Source: Natronospira sp.
Lineage (GTDB): Bacteria; Pseudomonadota; Gammaproteobacteria; Natronospirales; Natronospiraceae
Length of the DNA stretch: 57,056 nucleotides
Direction of reading: 5' to 3'
Assembly: GCA_003558125.1 (NCBI GenBank)
Contig: PWMQ01000013.1
Location: 1-57,056 of the forward strand
Position numbers and translations under genes: made by a program
Shown here: in pieces, positions 26,501 to 35,336 of the stretch
Position numbering within the stretch: position 1 is the first letter of the stretch
How the letters are laid out: each line of letters begins with the position of its first letter
Notes under the pieces: generated by a model
The model's database searches: none
The model's input: the letters and a program-made list of their open reading frames with translations, nothing else
Told to the model about the DNA's origin: nothing

Positions 26501-29262
26501 AACAGGGCCTGACACCGGGCGAGAATTTCGCTGATGTCTTGAAGGACGCCATTGCGGCCGTTCGCGAGATGATCGAGGGCTTGGCTACTTCGGCAGGCAC
26601 TGCCGAACCCGATTCTGATTTGCTGGCGCGAGTCCGCGAGCTGATGCCTGCGGAGGAGGAGTCTGCCCCGGCGGCTGAAGAGCCGAGTGAAGCCGCGCCA
26701 TCCGCTTCAGCAACCGAGCCGCGCCGGGCCAGCGAGATCGCGCTTGAAGACCTGCCCGATTACGATGAAGAGCTCGCCGATGTTTTCATGGAAGAGGCCC
26801 GCGAGTTGCAGGAGGCCATGGACGAGGCTCTCAATAACTGGCAGTCCGACCATGATGACACCGCCCTGGTCGCCGCTCTGCAGCGTCATCTCCATACCCT
26901 CAAGGGTGGCGCCCGGATGTCGGGCTTGACCCCCATGGGGGACCTCAGCCATGAAATGGAAACGGTTCTGACCAAGGCGGTGGATGGCAAGCTGCCAGTG
27001 AGCACCGAGTTCACGGCTTTGATTCAACGTTGCGTTGACCGTGTTCACCGGATGGTGGAACAGGTTGCCGAAGGCTCCGTGATCGTTGACGGGAGCGACC
27101 TGGTGCAGGAACTGCAGCGGCTCGATGCACGGGGCGGACAAGTCTTTGACGACGAAGACACGGTAACCGAGGCCCCGGATGACCATCTTGATCAGCCAAG
27201 CGACGACGATGTCGAGCTGGACTTTGAGTCTGAGCCTGGGCCCAGTTTTGAAACCGAGGTGGACAGCCACCCAGAGCCAGACGAAGAAGCGAAAGCGCCG
27301 GAGCCGGAGCTGCCGGCCCCGACGGAAACAGCGCCAGGCCGTGAGGCCAAGCCCGCTCCCAGTGGTCTGGATGCGGTCGAGGAGCATGGAGAGCGTCGTG
27401 CCGCTCCTCGGGTCCAGCAGGAGGTGGTGCGTGTGCGGGCTGATCTCCTGGAGAACCTGCTCAACAATGCAGGCGAGGTCAGCATCTACCGTTCTCGGGT
27501 GGAGCAGCAGCTCTCCAATATGGACTTCCACCTCAAGGAGTTGGACCAGACGGTGGATCGCCTGCGTCAGCAGTTCCGTAATCTGGAAATCGAGATCGAG
27601 GCACAGGTCCGATATCAGTGGGAGATGGAGGAAGGCGAGACCAACCCGGAATTCGATCCCCTGGAGTTGGACCGTTATTCAGCCCTCCAGCAGTTGTCTC
27701 GAGCGCTGCAGGAATCCGTGAGTGACCTGGTCAGCCTCCAGGGCTTGCTGTCCAACCATGCCCGTGAGGCGGAAACCCTGTTGGTTCAGCAGTCCCGGGT
27801 GAATACCGATCTCCAGGATGGGCTCATGCGTACCCGCATGCTGCCCTTCTCGCGTCATGCGCAGCGTCTCCGCCGTCTGGTGCGCCAGACCGCCGCGGAG
27901 GAAGGCAAGGAAGTGGAATTGCGCCTGATCGGCGGCGAGGGCGAGATGGATCGCCAGGTGCTGGAGCGGATTATTGCGCCCCTGGAACACATGTTGCGTA
28001 ACGCAGTCATTCATGGCCTGGAAAAGCCTGAAGCGCGGGATCAGGAAGGCAAGCCCAAGGAAGGTCTGATCGCCATCGAGCTACACCGGGAAGGTTCGGA
28101 GGTGGTGATTGAAATCATGGATGATGGTCGCGGCCTGAACGTTGAGAAGATTCGCAAGCGTGCTGAAGACATGGGCATGCTCCGTCCGGGCAGTGACTTG
28201 CCGGAGTCCGATGTTATCCAGTTTATCCTGGACCCCGGCTTTTCCACCGCCGACACCGTGACTCAGTCAGCCGGTCGGGGCGTGGGAATGGATGTAGTCC
28301 ATAGCGAGATCAAACAGCTCGGCGGTAGCCTTCACATGACGTCCAGTGAGGGCGTGGGCTCCCGTTTCACGATTCGATTGCCCTACACCCTCGCCATTAC
28401 CCAGGCCTTGATGGTGGAAGTGGCGGATGAAGTGTTTGCCATTCCGTTGCCGTCCATCGAGGGTATCGTGCGTATTCCACGGGATGAGGTTCAAGAAAAA
28501 CTGGGCCAGGAGAATCCGAGTTTCCGTTATGGTGGACGTGATTACGAGCTACAGCATTTGAGCGGCATGCTTGGCTTTGGCCAGCCAAACCTGACGGATA
28601 ACGTCGCATCACTTCCTGTGCTTCTGGTGCGCGTGGGTGATCATGCCTCGGCGCTTGTCACCGAAGGCATGCGGGGCAGCCGCGAGGTGGTGGTGAAATC
28701 CGTCGGTCCGCAGATCGCCAACGTTCGCGGCATCTCCGGTGCCACCATCATGGGTGATGGCAGCATCGTGCTCATCCTTGATGTCGGTGGCATGGTCCGC
28801 GGCGGTGTCCGGGCGGTGACCACCGACATGGCCGATGCCCAGCCTGAACCGACCCGGGATGAGCCGCCGACCGTGATGGTGGTGGACGATTCCATCACCG
28901 TGCGTCGCGTCACCGAGCGCCTGCTCAAGCGTTACGGACTGAATGTGATGACTGCCAAGGATGGTGTGGACGCGCTGGCCGAGCTGCAGGATCGAAAGCC
29001 CGACGTCATGCTGCTGGACATCGAGATGCCGCGCATGGATGGTTATGAGCTGGCGACCCATATGCGTAATGATGAAGAGCTCAAGTCGGTGCCTATCATC
29101 ATGATCACCTCCCGTACCGGCGACAAACACCGCAACCGGGCCTTTGAGATTGGTGTGGACCGTTATCTGGGCAAGCCCTATCAGGAAACCGAGCTGATGG
29201 AGAATATTCGCTCGCTGGTCAGTGATTTTGATCCCCAGAGAACGCGTTGGGGTAATGACTAA
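23590..29262 (+). CDS. chpA: Pil-Chp hybrid histidine kinase ChpA (PilL)
   Basis: 1890 residues, CheA-type hub of the twitching chemosensory system. An N-terminal FimL/Hpt-like helical region is followed by three visible phosphotransfer motifs: HTLKGSGRM (His704), HTLNGSSHT (His941, with Asn for the usual Lys) and HTLKGGARM (His1102). Acidic Pro/Glu-rich linkers separate them. Then come a dimerisation region, an ATPase domain (N box with Asn1471, DDGRGLN, GRGVGMD), a CheW domain, and a C-terminal receiver (Asp1766/1767, phosphoacceptor Asp1810). Pseudomonas ChpA is longer with eight phosphotransfer-type domains. ATG 23590 was chosen; an upstream TTG at 23557 is possible. Confidence 0.95.
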   Translation: MTQAASDSLLWIKSELDTTFTQARHGLEAYVEDEEAKGLDDCLRALRQAHGTLRMVEVFGAAMLAEEMEALGRAVADEAVNDRDAALEVLSRGLLQLPDYLERIVAGQPDVPLALLSLINDMRSARGRPLLSESAVFARDIGGRRVTEEVARPGAAVGDSQQVAVKLRGKFQKALLGWYRDPTAGKYLKALSKIAEKLEEASESPPVFQLWWVVGGALEALAHGGLEADVSFKQLMGRVDREIKRLANEGEIAIQADPPEELINNLLYYIARSTAGGDRVSGIRESFRLDEFLPDEERVKSVEAALSGPNAQLMQTVSAAVKEDLARVKDTLDIHVRMGRAETDELEPLSDLLRKVSDTLGMLGLDKLKDRVSQEQDSLSRMIAAQAVDDDGLMQTASALLQVEESLDRQMSGVSGADDEDDGAYGEVSGAVIRECIVNLAKVKERVQDFVKSPAEKEKLEAIPDLVQQIRAGLGLLELNRAGEILQAAALFIRDRVVGSDQPPAPETLDRLADAIVSTEFYLETIQQGRGYPESMLDNAEHCISEIGYRPGALPGEAKEPSIEPPTETEDTLAPEADEAVSADADTSATDGLEIEFDAEPGDGADAPSADASDGAPAESAEVSEPDPEPAAETAPTPAETPAPAAPVEARKKIPAPEDISEEIVDIFLEEAEEELASLRENYPRWRENPGDQEALTTVRRSFHTLKGSGRMVGAEFIGEFAWSFENLLNRVIDRTIDAKPALIDHVGEAIEAIPELVAQLKGEGEPQVDAIGLMETADAWSRGEEPAPQAAPDLHAGSLGSDGEAESTAGDEGTELPGAPEMPEQTPAEPEVEKEAEAELEPHVSDETQRHEGEQDGDDDWPSLDGISLEEATDEASPDSLATEGEDEPVDGLDDEPAMDPVLYDIFRKEAERHLATLDTATEEVLQEGEISSDLLRALHTLNGSSHTADVSEIPAVMQPLEKAALAMQEQGLTPGENFADVLKDAIAAVREMIEGLATSAGTAEPDSDLLARVRELMPAEEESAPAAEEPSEAAPSASATEPRRASEIALEDLPDYDEELADVFMEEARELQEAMDEALNNWQSDHDDTALVAALQRHLHTLKGGARMSGLTPMGDLSHEMETVLTKAVDGKLPVSTEFTALIQRCVDRVHRMVEQVAEGSVIVDGSDLVQELQRLDARGGQVFDDEDTVTEAPDDHLDQPSDDDVELDFESEPGPSFETEVDSHPEPDEEAKAPEPELPAPTETAPGREAKPAPSGLDAVEEHGERRAAPRVQQEVVRVRADLLENLLNNAGEVSIYRSRVEQQLSNMDFHLKELDQTVDRLRQQFRNLEIEIEAQVRYQWEMEEGETNPEFDPLELDRYSALQQLSRALQESVSDLVSLQGLLSNHAREAETLLVQQSRVNTDLQDGLMRTRMLPFSRHAQRLRRLVRQTAAEEGKEVELRLIGGEGEMDRQVLERIIAPLEHMLRNAVIHGLEKPEARDQEGKPKEGLIAIELHREGSEVVIEIMDDGRGLNVEKIRKRAEDMGMLRPGSDLPESDVIQFILDPGFSTADTVTQSAGRGVGMDVVHSEIKQLGGSLHMTSSEGVGSRFTIRLPYTLAITQALMVEVADEVFAIPLPSIEGIVRIPRDEVQEKLGQENPSFRYGGRDYELQHLSGMLGFGQPNLTDNVASLPVLLVRVGDHASALVTEGMRGSREVVVKSVGPQIANVRGISGATIMGDGSIVLILDVGGMVRGGVRAVTTDMADAQPEPTRDEPPTVMVVDDSITVRRVTERLLKRYGLNVMTAKDGVDALAELQDRKPDVMLLDIEMPRMDGYELATHMRNDEELKSVPIIMITSRTGDKHRNRAFEIGVDRYLGKPYQETELMENIRSLVSDFDPQRTRWGND

Positions 29263-29309
29263 TCTCGGCCCACAGCCCGGCGGCCATGCATTTGGATGGA
29301 TGAGCTCTC

Positions 29310-29807
29310 ATGACTGAGCGGATTGAAGATGTTTATAGTCTCCTGGTGCCCATCAGTGGTGGCAAACTGATCGTGCCGCGCACGGCAGTGAGTGAGGTGA
29401 TGGGCTATAGCCCGCCCCGTGGCCGGCCGGATAATGCGCCGGAATGGTTTATGGGCATGGTTCGCTGGGAGCGCCAGGAAGTTCCCCTGATCTGTTTCGA
29501 AGCCGCCTGCGGCCGGGGGATTCCCGAAAGCAGCAGCCGAACCCGAATCACCTATTTTCACGCCCTCAAGGGCTGGCTCAACCCGCCCATCCTGGCGATC
29601 ATGACCCAGGGTTACCCTTACCTCGTGAGGGTGACCGAGGGGGTATTGAGCGCGGGTGGGCAGCCCGACCTGCCGGAGCGTGCGCCGGTGATCACCCAGG
29701 TACGAATGGCCAATGAGCGGCCTCTGGTTCCGGACCTGGAAAGCCTGGAAGAGCGTATTCGGGAGTACCTCCCCGAGCGTGCCGAGGCAATTGGCGACGA
29801 AGGTTAG
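29310..29807 (+). CDS. chpC: ChpC-like CheW-domain protein
   Basis: 165 residues with a single CheW-like domain: DVYSLLVPISGGKLIVPRTAVSEVM, then WFMGMVRWERQEVPLICFEA. ChpC is a second adaptor that may connect other inputs to ChpA. It lies 47 bases after chpA. In Pseudomonas the methylesterase gene chpB lies between chpA and chpC; here it is absent. Confidence 0.85.
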   Translation: MTERIEDVYSLLVPISGGKLIVPRTAVSEVMGYSPPRGRPDNAPEWFMGMVRWERQEVPLICFEAACGRGIPESSSRTRITYFHALKGWLNPPILAIMTQGYPYLVRVTEGVLSAGGQPDLPERAPVITQVRMANERPLVPDLESLEERIREYLPERAEAIGDEG

Positions 29808-29843
29808 ACTGGGCGCCTGAGCCCGGAGCGGGAAGCGTGTGTC

Positions 29844-30554
29844 TCAGAAATCCCCGTGCAACGCTTGCAGGGCGGCCAGTGCCGCTACGCCGGCGGTTTC
29901 TGTCCGGAGAATTCGAGGCCCCATGCGAATACCCCGATAGCCCGCTTCCCTGAGTACCGTAAGCTCCAAATCACTCAAGCCCCCCTCGGGTCCAACGACC
30001 AGTGTCATACTGTCGTGCCTTTCCAGAGATGACAGGGTTTCGCTGCCATTGGAGTCCAGGAACAGACCCAGGCCGTCGGGATTGGGTGGACTATCCATCA
30101 GCGTGCTCGGCGTGCCGAGCTCCGGCAGCCGGTTGCGTCCGCACTGTTCGCAGGCGGAAACGATCACCCCCTGCCAATGGGCCATCCGCTTTGCCAGCCT
30201 TTTCTCATCCAGCCGCACCACACTTCTTTCACAGAAAATCGGATGGATGGCGCTGACCCCAAGCTCAACCGCCTTTTGCAGGCTGTAATCCATCCGGTTG
30301 CCGCGGCTGATGCCCTGCACCAGAGTGAGTGCCAGTGGTGATTCCACCTCGCGCTCAATGGACTCGCCGATCAGAACCCGGTCTTCCCCCAACAACTCAC
30401 CCTCGTGCTCATGCCCCCGACCGTCAAAGACCTGCACGGGATGTCCGTCTTTCAGGCGCAGGACACGACGCAGATGATGGGCCGTGTCACGCGTCAGGCT
30501 AAGCTCCTGGCCGACCGCCAACTGAGCGTCAAGAAGTACTCTGGGTATGCGCAT
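29844..30554 (-). CDS. rsmE: 16S rRNA (uracil-1498-N3)-methyltransferase
   Basis: 236 residues: an N-terminal PUA-like barrel (MRIPRVLLDAQLAVGQ, HHLRRVLRLKDG) and a C-terminal SPOUT knot domain with LVVGPEGGLSDLEL and RMGPRILRTETA. It methylates U1498 of 16S rRNA using SAM. It starts 14 bases after the bioA stop, suggesting cotranscription, and converges with chpC. Confidence 0.95.
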   Translation of the reverse strand: MRIPRVLLDAQLAVGQELSLTRDTAHHLRRVLRLKDGHPVQVFDGRGHEHEGELLGEDRVLIGESIEREVESPLALTLVQGISRGNRMDYSLQKAVELGVSAIHPIFCERSVVRLDEKRLAKRMAHWQGVIVSACEQCGRNRLPELGTPSTLMDSPPNPDGLGLFLDSNGSETLSSLERHDSMTLVVGPEGGLSDLELTVLREAGYRGIRMGPRILRTETAGVAALAALQALHGDF

Positions 30555-30568
30555 GGCAGCATTCTCAT

Positions 30569-31921
30569 TCAGTCACGGGTAGCCAGGTCAATGCCCTCCA
30601 GGGCCATTTTCGCCACATGGTCGATCTGCGACTCGGTGATCACATAGGGCGGCATGAAGTAAAAGACATGGCCCAGGGGCCGCATCAAAACCTCGTTGGC
30701 CAGGCCGTGCTGGTAAACCTTCAGCCCGCGCCTTTCATGCCAGGGGAAGGGCTCCCTACGCTTAGGATCCTTCATCATCTCCGCCGCCAGAATCATGCCA
30801 TGCTGACGCACCTCCCGCACATGGGGGTGATCGGCAAGTGGTGCAAACGCCCGCGCTGCGTGCTCAGCCAGCTCCCGATTACGCACGATAATCTGATCAT
30901 CTTCGAAGATCTTCAAGGTCTCAAGCGCAACACGGCAAGCCAGGGGATTGCCGGTATAGCTGTGCGAGTGGAGGAAGGCGGTCAGATTGTCGTATTCATC
31001 GTAGAAGGCCTGATAGATCTTCTCGGTGGTCATGACCGCCGAAAGGGGCAGATAACCGGCGGTGAGGCCCTTCGACAGGCACATGAAATCCGGAGTGATA
31101 TTGGCCTGCTCGCAGGCGAACAAGGTGCCGGTGCGCCCGAAGCCTACTGCAATCTCATCGGCAATCAGGTGGATATCGTATTCATCGCAGGCCTCCCGGA
31201 GCAGCTCCAGATAGACCGGATGATACATGCGCATCCCACCGGCACATTGCACCAGGGGCTCAAGAATGACCGCACTAACCTCTTGGTGGTGACGGGCAAT
31301 CAGCTTCCGCATGGGCTCGAACTGTCGGCGGGAATAGGCTTCCCAGGATTCGCCCTCTTCGCGCTCGAAACAGTCGGGCGTTGGTGCGGCCAGGGTCTCC
31401 ATCAGCAGTGGACCGTAGGTTTCCTTGTAAAGGGCCACATTGCCCACTGCCAGGGCGCCCAGGGTTTCGCCATGGTAGCTGTTGGCAAGCGTAATGAAGC
31501 GCTTTTTCTCAGGTCGGCGCAGGTTGCGCCAGTAGTGGTAGCTCATCTTCACTGCTACCTCGACTGCTGCCGAGCCATTGTCGGCGTAGAAGCAGCGGCT
31601 GAGCCCGGCTGGGGTCACCTCCACCAGCTTCTCCGCCAGCTCTACGGCCGGTTCATGGCTAAAGCCGGCGAGAATCACATGTTCCAGCGATTCCATCTGG
31701 TCGCGGAGGGCGGCATTGATTCGCGGATTGGCATGCCCGAAGAGATTGACCCACCAGGAGCTGATGGCATCGATGTAGCGGTTGCCGTCAAAATCCTCCA
31801 GCCACACCCCCTTGCCCCGTTTCACCGGGACCAGTGGCAGCCATTCGTGGTCCTTCATCTGGGTGCAGGGGTGCCAGAGCGCGGCCAGGTCCCGCGCCAC
31901 CAGGGAAGCGTTGTCCGTCAT
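30569..31921 (-). CDS. bioA: adenosylmethionine-8-amino-7-oxononanoate aminotransferase
   Basis: 450 residues, a class III PLP aminotransferase of biotin synthesis; it converts KAPA to DAPA using SAM as amino donor. HPCTQMKDHE near the N-terminus is BioA-specific, YADNGSAAVEVAVKM binds PLP, LIADEIAVGFGRTG and CLSKGLTAGYLPLSAV carry the PLP aspartate and lysine. A BirA operator lies immediately upstream. No other bio gene is in the window. Confidence 0.96.
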   Translation of the reverse strand: MTDNASLVARDLAALWHPCTQMKDHEWLPLVPVKRGKGVWLEDFDGNRYIDAISSWWVNLFGHANPRINAALRDQMESLEHVILAGFSHEPAVELAEKLVEVTPAGLSRCFYADNGSAAVEVAVKMSYHYWRNLRRPEKKRFITLANSYHGETLGALAVGNVALYKETYGPLLMETLAAPTPDCFEREEGESWEAYSRRQFEPMRKLIARHHQEVSAVILEPLVQCAGGMRMYHPVYLELLREACDEYDIHLIADEIAVGFGRTGTLFACEQANITPDFMCLSKGLTAGYLPLSAVMTTEKIYQAFYDEYDNLTAFLHSHSYTGNPLACRVALETLKIFEDDQIIVRNRELAEHAARAFAPLADHPHVREVRQHGMILAAEMMKDPKRREPFPWHERRGLKVYQHGLANEVLMRPLGHVFYFMPPYVITESQIDHVAKMALEGIDLATRD

Positions 31922-31940
31922 CGTTGAAAGCCCTTATTGT

Positions 31941-31970
31941 GTAAACCAAATGTTGCGTATTCTGGTTTAC
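31941..31970. promoter_or_regulatory. BirA operator upstream of bioA
   Basis: GTAAACC (31941-31947) and GGTTTAC (31964-31970) are separated by 16 bases, the same half-sites and spacing as the E. coli bio operator bound by biotinyl-AMP-charged BirA. It is 19 bases upstream of the bioA start codon, so biotin should repress bioA-rsmE. Confidence 0.88.
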
Positions 31971-31987
31971 TGCTCCTTGCAACGCAA

Positions 31988-32404
31988 TGGGCTTCGGTTG
32001 AGGTAAGCCCTTTCGATGCGGTGACGGGTTGCGTCCCGGCTTCGGTCCTGGTGGCCTTGCTCAGGGACGTAGACCCATCCCTGGGGGCTCTGCACGCGAC
32101 GTCCTGTCGCTCACAGCCCTGAGCAAGCCCACCAGGACCGAAGCCTACCTTTGGTGGCGGTCACCTGGGCAGTGCTAGCGGAGGGTTTGGTTCAGTCTTA
32201 TGTCTTGTTGCCATTCGGAGGACCTAAATCGCGGCAGTCCTGCCGCGATTAAACGGGCCGAATCGACGACCATCGGCTCGATATCAGAATATGCCATCAG
32301 CATGCACGGCCCAGGTGACCCCCAACAAAGGTAGGCCTGTCGCCACCTAGGCCGGAACGTAACCCGTCACCGGCGTCGAAGGGGATTACCCCAACCGAAG
32401 CCCA
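31988..32404. repeat. long palindromic intergenic repeat, copy B
   Basis: Imperfect outer arms (near 31988-32040 and 32352-32404) enclose two nested structures. The first is a hairpin with arms 32040-32066 and 32117-32143, whose loop contains ACCCATCCCTGGGGGCTCT as in copy A. The second has arms 32144-32170 and 32309-32335, and within it a perfect small hairpin AATCGCGGCAG/CTGCCGCGATT at 32227-32250. It is non-coding and fills most of the 555-base gap between bioA and argE. The remainder, 32405-32476, shows nothing recognisable. Confidence 0.8.
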
Positions 32405-32476
32405 CGAAACCCTTGGCAAGAAATAGCGCCAAGAAACCGCCCCGATTGCGCCCAGACAGCCTTGAATACCGTGCGC

Positions 32477-33625
32477 CTAACCCGACTTGAGACAAAAACG
32501 CCTGATCAGCCCATCGATCAGGTCCAGGGTGGGCTGGAGGGTGTCGATGGCCAGGTATTCGTCGGGCTGATGGGCCTGGGCGATGTCACCGGGGCCGATG
32601 ATGACGGTATCGATGCCCAGCTCCTGCAGGAAGGGTCCTTCGGTGGAGAAGGCCACCGCCTCGGGTTCCCGGCCTGTGAGTTCGGTGACCGCCTGGACAA
32701 TGGCCGCGTCCTCCGGCGTATTCAGGCCGCCCACGCCCTCGAATAGGGGTAGAAACTCAATCCCGAGACCGCTGTCCGCCAGACTTTCCCTGATCCGTTC
32801 GCGAAGCGCCTCACGGGTCGCATCCAGGTCCTGCTCGGGCAGGGTTCGCAGATCGAAGTGAACTTCTGCCTCCGGGCAGATACGGTTGGGATTATCGCCG
32901 CCGTGGACATGGCCCAGGTTCAGGGTCGGCGAGGACACATGGAAGGCCGCGTTGTGATACTGGCGGGCCATCTCCTCGCGAAAGGCCATCAACTCCGCAA
33001 TCGCCCGGTGCAGCCCATCAATGGCGTTATTGCCCAGCTTGGGATCGCTGGAGTGGCCCGAGCGCCCCTTGAGGCGAACGCCCTCCATGAAAATCCCCTT
33101 GTGCAGATGCACGGGGGTCAGCCTGGTCGGCTCACCGATGATGGCGCAGCGGGCCCGCAGACTGTGATCCGCCACCAGAGCCTTGCCGCCGGCCATGGAG
33201 GACTCCTCGTCGGCGGTACCCAGTATGATGATGGGCTCTGCCAGATCTTCCGCTCGATAGCGGCTGGCCACTTCGATGGCTAGGGCCAGGAAGGCCTTCA
33301 TGTCGCAGGTGCCCAGGCCGTACAGCTTGCCGTCCCGCTCGGTCAGCGTGAAGGGGTCGCTGTTCCAGCGATCTTGGTCAAAGGGAACGGTATCGGTGTG
33401 CCCGGACAGGACCAGCCCGCCGTTGCCCCGCCCCAGCGTGCCAATGACATTGAATTTGTCCTCTCCCTCCACCGGCATCAGGCGCACTTCGAAACCCAGA
33501 TCCTCCAGCCATTCCGCCAGCTTTTCCGATACCTCGCGGTTGCCGGTATCGAATGCGGGACTGACGCTGCTCATGGAAGGGCAGGCGATCAGCTCTCGAA
33601 TCATCTCTTCCACGCTCGGGTGCAT
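32477..33625 (-). CDS. argE: acetylornithine deacetylase
   Basis: 382 residues, M20-family zinc hydrolase releasing acetate from N-acetylornithine in arginine synthesis. SGHTDTVPFD holds the first metal histidine, GLGTCDMKAFLA the bridging aspartate, TADEESS the catalytic glutamates, GEPTRLTPVHLHKG the ArgE-type substrate loop, and QAHQPDEYL the last metal histidine. DapE and succinyl-diaminopimelate relatives differ at the GEPT region. It is divergent from ampD. Confidence 0.94.
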   Translation of the reverse strand: MHPSVEEMIRELIACPSMSSVSPAFDTGNREVSEKLAEWLEDLGFEVRLMPVEGEDKFNVIGTLGRGNGGLVLSGHTDTVPFDQDRWNSDPFTLTERDGKLYGLGTCDMKAFLALAIEVASRYRAEDLAEPIIILGTADEESSMAGGKALVADHSLRARCAIIGEPTRLTPVHLHKGIFMEGVRLKGRSGHSSDPKLGNNAIDGLHRAIAELMAFREEMARQYHNAAFHVSSPTLNLGHVHGGDNPNRICPEAEVHFDLRTLPEQDLDATREALRERIRESLADSGLGIEFLPLFEGVGGLNTPEDAAIVQAVTELTGREPEAVAFSTEGPFLQELGIDTVIIGPGDIAQAHQPDEYLAIDTLQPTLDLIDGLIRRFCLKSG

Positions 33626-33686
33626 GGGGCCTCCTTTGCTATAGTCGGTGGCGCTTGGTCCACCTTATCCCAGGAGCCTGTCCCAG

Positions 33687-34253
33687 TTGAACCGCTTGCC
33701 GCAGATTCACAATGGCTGGATGGAGGGTGCCGCCCGCCATCCCTCGCCCAACGCCGATCACCGCCCACCGGATTGTGAGCCGTCGCTGCTGGTTATTCAT
33801 GCCATCAGCCTGCCGCCGGGCGAGTTCGGTGGCCCCTGGGTGGATAAGCTCTTCCTCAATCGCCTGCCGGCCGACGGTCACCCCTTCTTCAAGGCAATCG
33901 AGGGCTTGCGGGTCTCCAGTCATTTGTTTATCCGCCGTGACGGCAGTCTCGTGCAATACGTGCCTTTTCATCGCCGTGCCTGGCATGCGGGACGCTCCCG
34001 CTTCCAGGGCCGACGGGCCTGCAATGACATTGCCATCGGGATTGAGCTGGAGGGGACCGACGATTTGCCGTTTACCGACGCCCAGTATCGTCGTCTCAGT
34101 TGTTGCGCCGCCAGCTTGCTGCTGACCTATCCGGCAATCACGCCGGAGCGAATGGTGGGCCACAATCACATCGCCCCGGGCCGAAAGACCGATCCGGGGC
34201 CCCATTTCTCCTGGTTCCGCTTTCGCAATGGCGCTGTGGGCATGGGCACCTGA
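33687..34253 (+). CDS. ampD: 1,6-anhydro-N-acetylmuramyl-L-alanine amidase AmpD
   Basis: 188 residues from TTG 33687. Cytoplasmic zinc amidase of murein recycling; it removes the stem peptide from anhydro-muropeptides and so keeps AmpR-controlled beta-lactamase low where that exists. LLVIHAISLPPGEFGG carries the first zinc histidine, RAWHAGRS the second, and KTDPGPHFSW the aspartate. No ATG lies at the right place: TTG 33687 has AGGAG ten bases upstream, and GTG 33648 is an alternative giving 13 more residues. Confidence 0.92.
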   Translation: MNRLPQIHNGWMEGAARHPSPNADHRPPDCEPSLLVIHAISLPPGEFGGPWVDKLFLNRLPADGHPFFKAIEGLRVSSHLFIRRDGSLVQYVPFHRRAWHAGRSRFQGRRACNDIAIGIELEGTDDLPFTDAQYRRLSCCAASLLLTYPAITPERMVGHNHIAPGRKTDPGPHFSWFRFRNGAVGMGT

Positions 34254-34361
34254 TGGCGGTTTTCGGACTTATTTGGCTGTGCCGCGGGCCGGGAGCATGG
34301 CATGATGAACACCGAATCCGGACCACGGATTGACACCGCAATGCGACAAGGGGGCTGACGC

Positions 34362-35252
34362 ATGTACTTTCTGGCCATAATTGCTGCCCTGGCACTGGAA
34401 CGTGCCCTGCGGGCGGCTGACCTGGAACATTTTCGCCGTGCCCACTGGTTTCCCTACTATCGGGACCAATTCCTGACCTTGATCGGGCGTTTGCCCGGCG
34501 CGATCGGGCCCTTGGGTGTGTCGCTGATCTGCCTCTTGCCCACCGTCCTGGTCTGGCTGGCCATCTGGCTGCTCGCCGGCTTTTCCGAGATTCTGGCCTT
34601 TTTCCTGGCCGTGATCGTTCTGCTGTATTGCCTGGGGCCGGGGGAAATCCTCGGTCAACTCGCCCGATACCTGCAGGCCCATGATCCGGAACAGGCAGAA
34701 GACCACGATGCCGGGGTCATTGCCGCAGAGATCATGGAATCCGAGAGCGGCCTGTCGGCAGAGGATGATGTCCATCGAGCGGTGACCGAGGCGGCTCTGG
34801 TCCGGGCCAACGACCGGCTGTTCGCGGTGATATTCTGGTTTGCCATTCTCGGCCCGGCGGGCGCGGTCTTCTATCGCGTGGCTGACCTGCTGCGACGCAG
34901 CGAGGCCAGGGACAGCGAAAATGCCCGCACCGAACTCGCTCAGTACGCGATCATGCTGGAAGGAATCCTGGCCTGGCTGCCGGCGCGTCTGCTATCCCTG
35001 AGTTATGCCCTGACCGGCTCCTTCGAGGAAGCCATTGCCGACTGGAAGGCCTATTATGAGGAGTGCACCGAGCCCTTTTTCGAGACCAGCGAGGGCGTCC
35101 TTTCCTGCACCGGCTGCGGCGCCCTGCGAATCTCCGCGGGCACCCAGGATTCTGGGCTGGCTGTGGTCCGTAGCGCCCGGAGCCTGCTGCAAAGAACACT
35201 GGTACTGTGGCTGGCGGTGCTGGCCGTCCTGACCCTGGTAGGCCTTGCCTAG
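34362..35252 (+). CDS. ampE: AmpE family inner-membrane protein
   Basis: 296 residues with an N-terminal soluble start, membrane helices at about 50-95, a conserved VTEAALVRANDRLFAVIFWF segment and a C-terminal membrane helix (about 277-295). AmpE is usually encoded after ampD, as here 108 bases downstream, and is described as a membrane signal protein in beta-lactamase regulation; biochemical function is unclear. AGGGGG precedes ATG 34362. The gap contains only a small AATCCG/CGGATT inverted repeat. Confidence 0.9.
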   Translation: MYFLAIIAALALERALRAADLEHFRRAHWFPYYRDQFLTLIGRLPGAIGPLGVSLICLLPTVLVWLAIWLLAGFSEILAFFLAVIVLLYCLGPGEILGQLARYLQAHDPEQAEDHDAGVIAAEIMESESGLSAEDDVHRAVTEAALVRANDRLFAVIFWFAILGPAGAVFYRVADLLRRSEARDSENARTELAQYAIMLEGILAWLPARLLSLSYALTGSFEEAIADWKAYYEECTEPFFETSEGVLSCTGCGALRISAGTQDSGLAVVRSARSLLQRTLVLWLAVLAVLTLVGLA

Positions 35253-35336
35253 TCACTAGTGGTGGTCGATGAATGGGCCGTGCCGGCTGATGGCGTATTC
35301 TGGTTATTGAGCAGATTGCCTTCGATTCGGCCGTAA

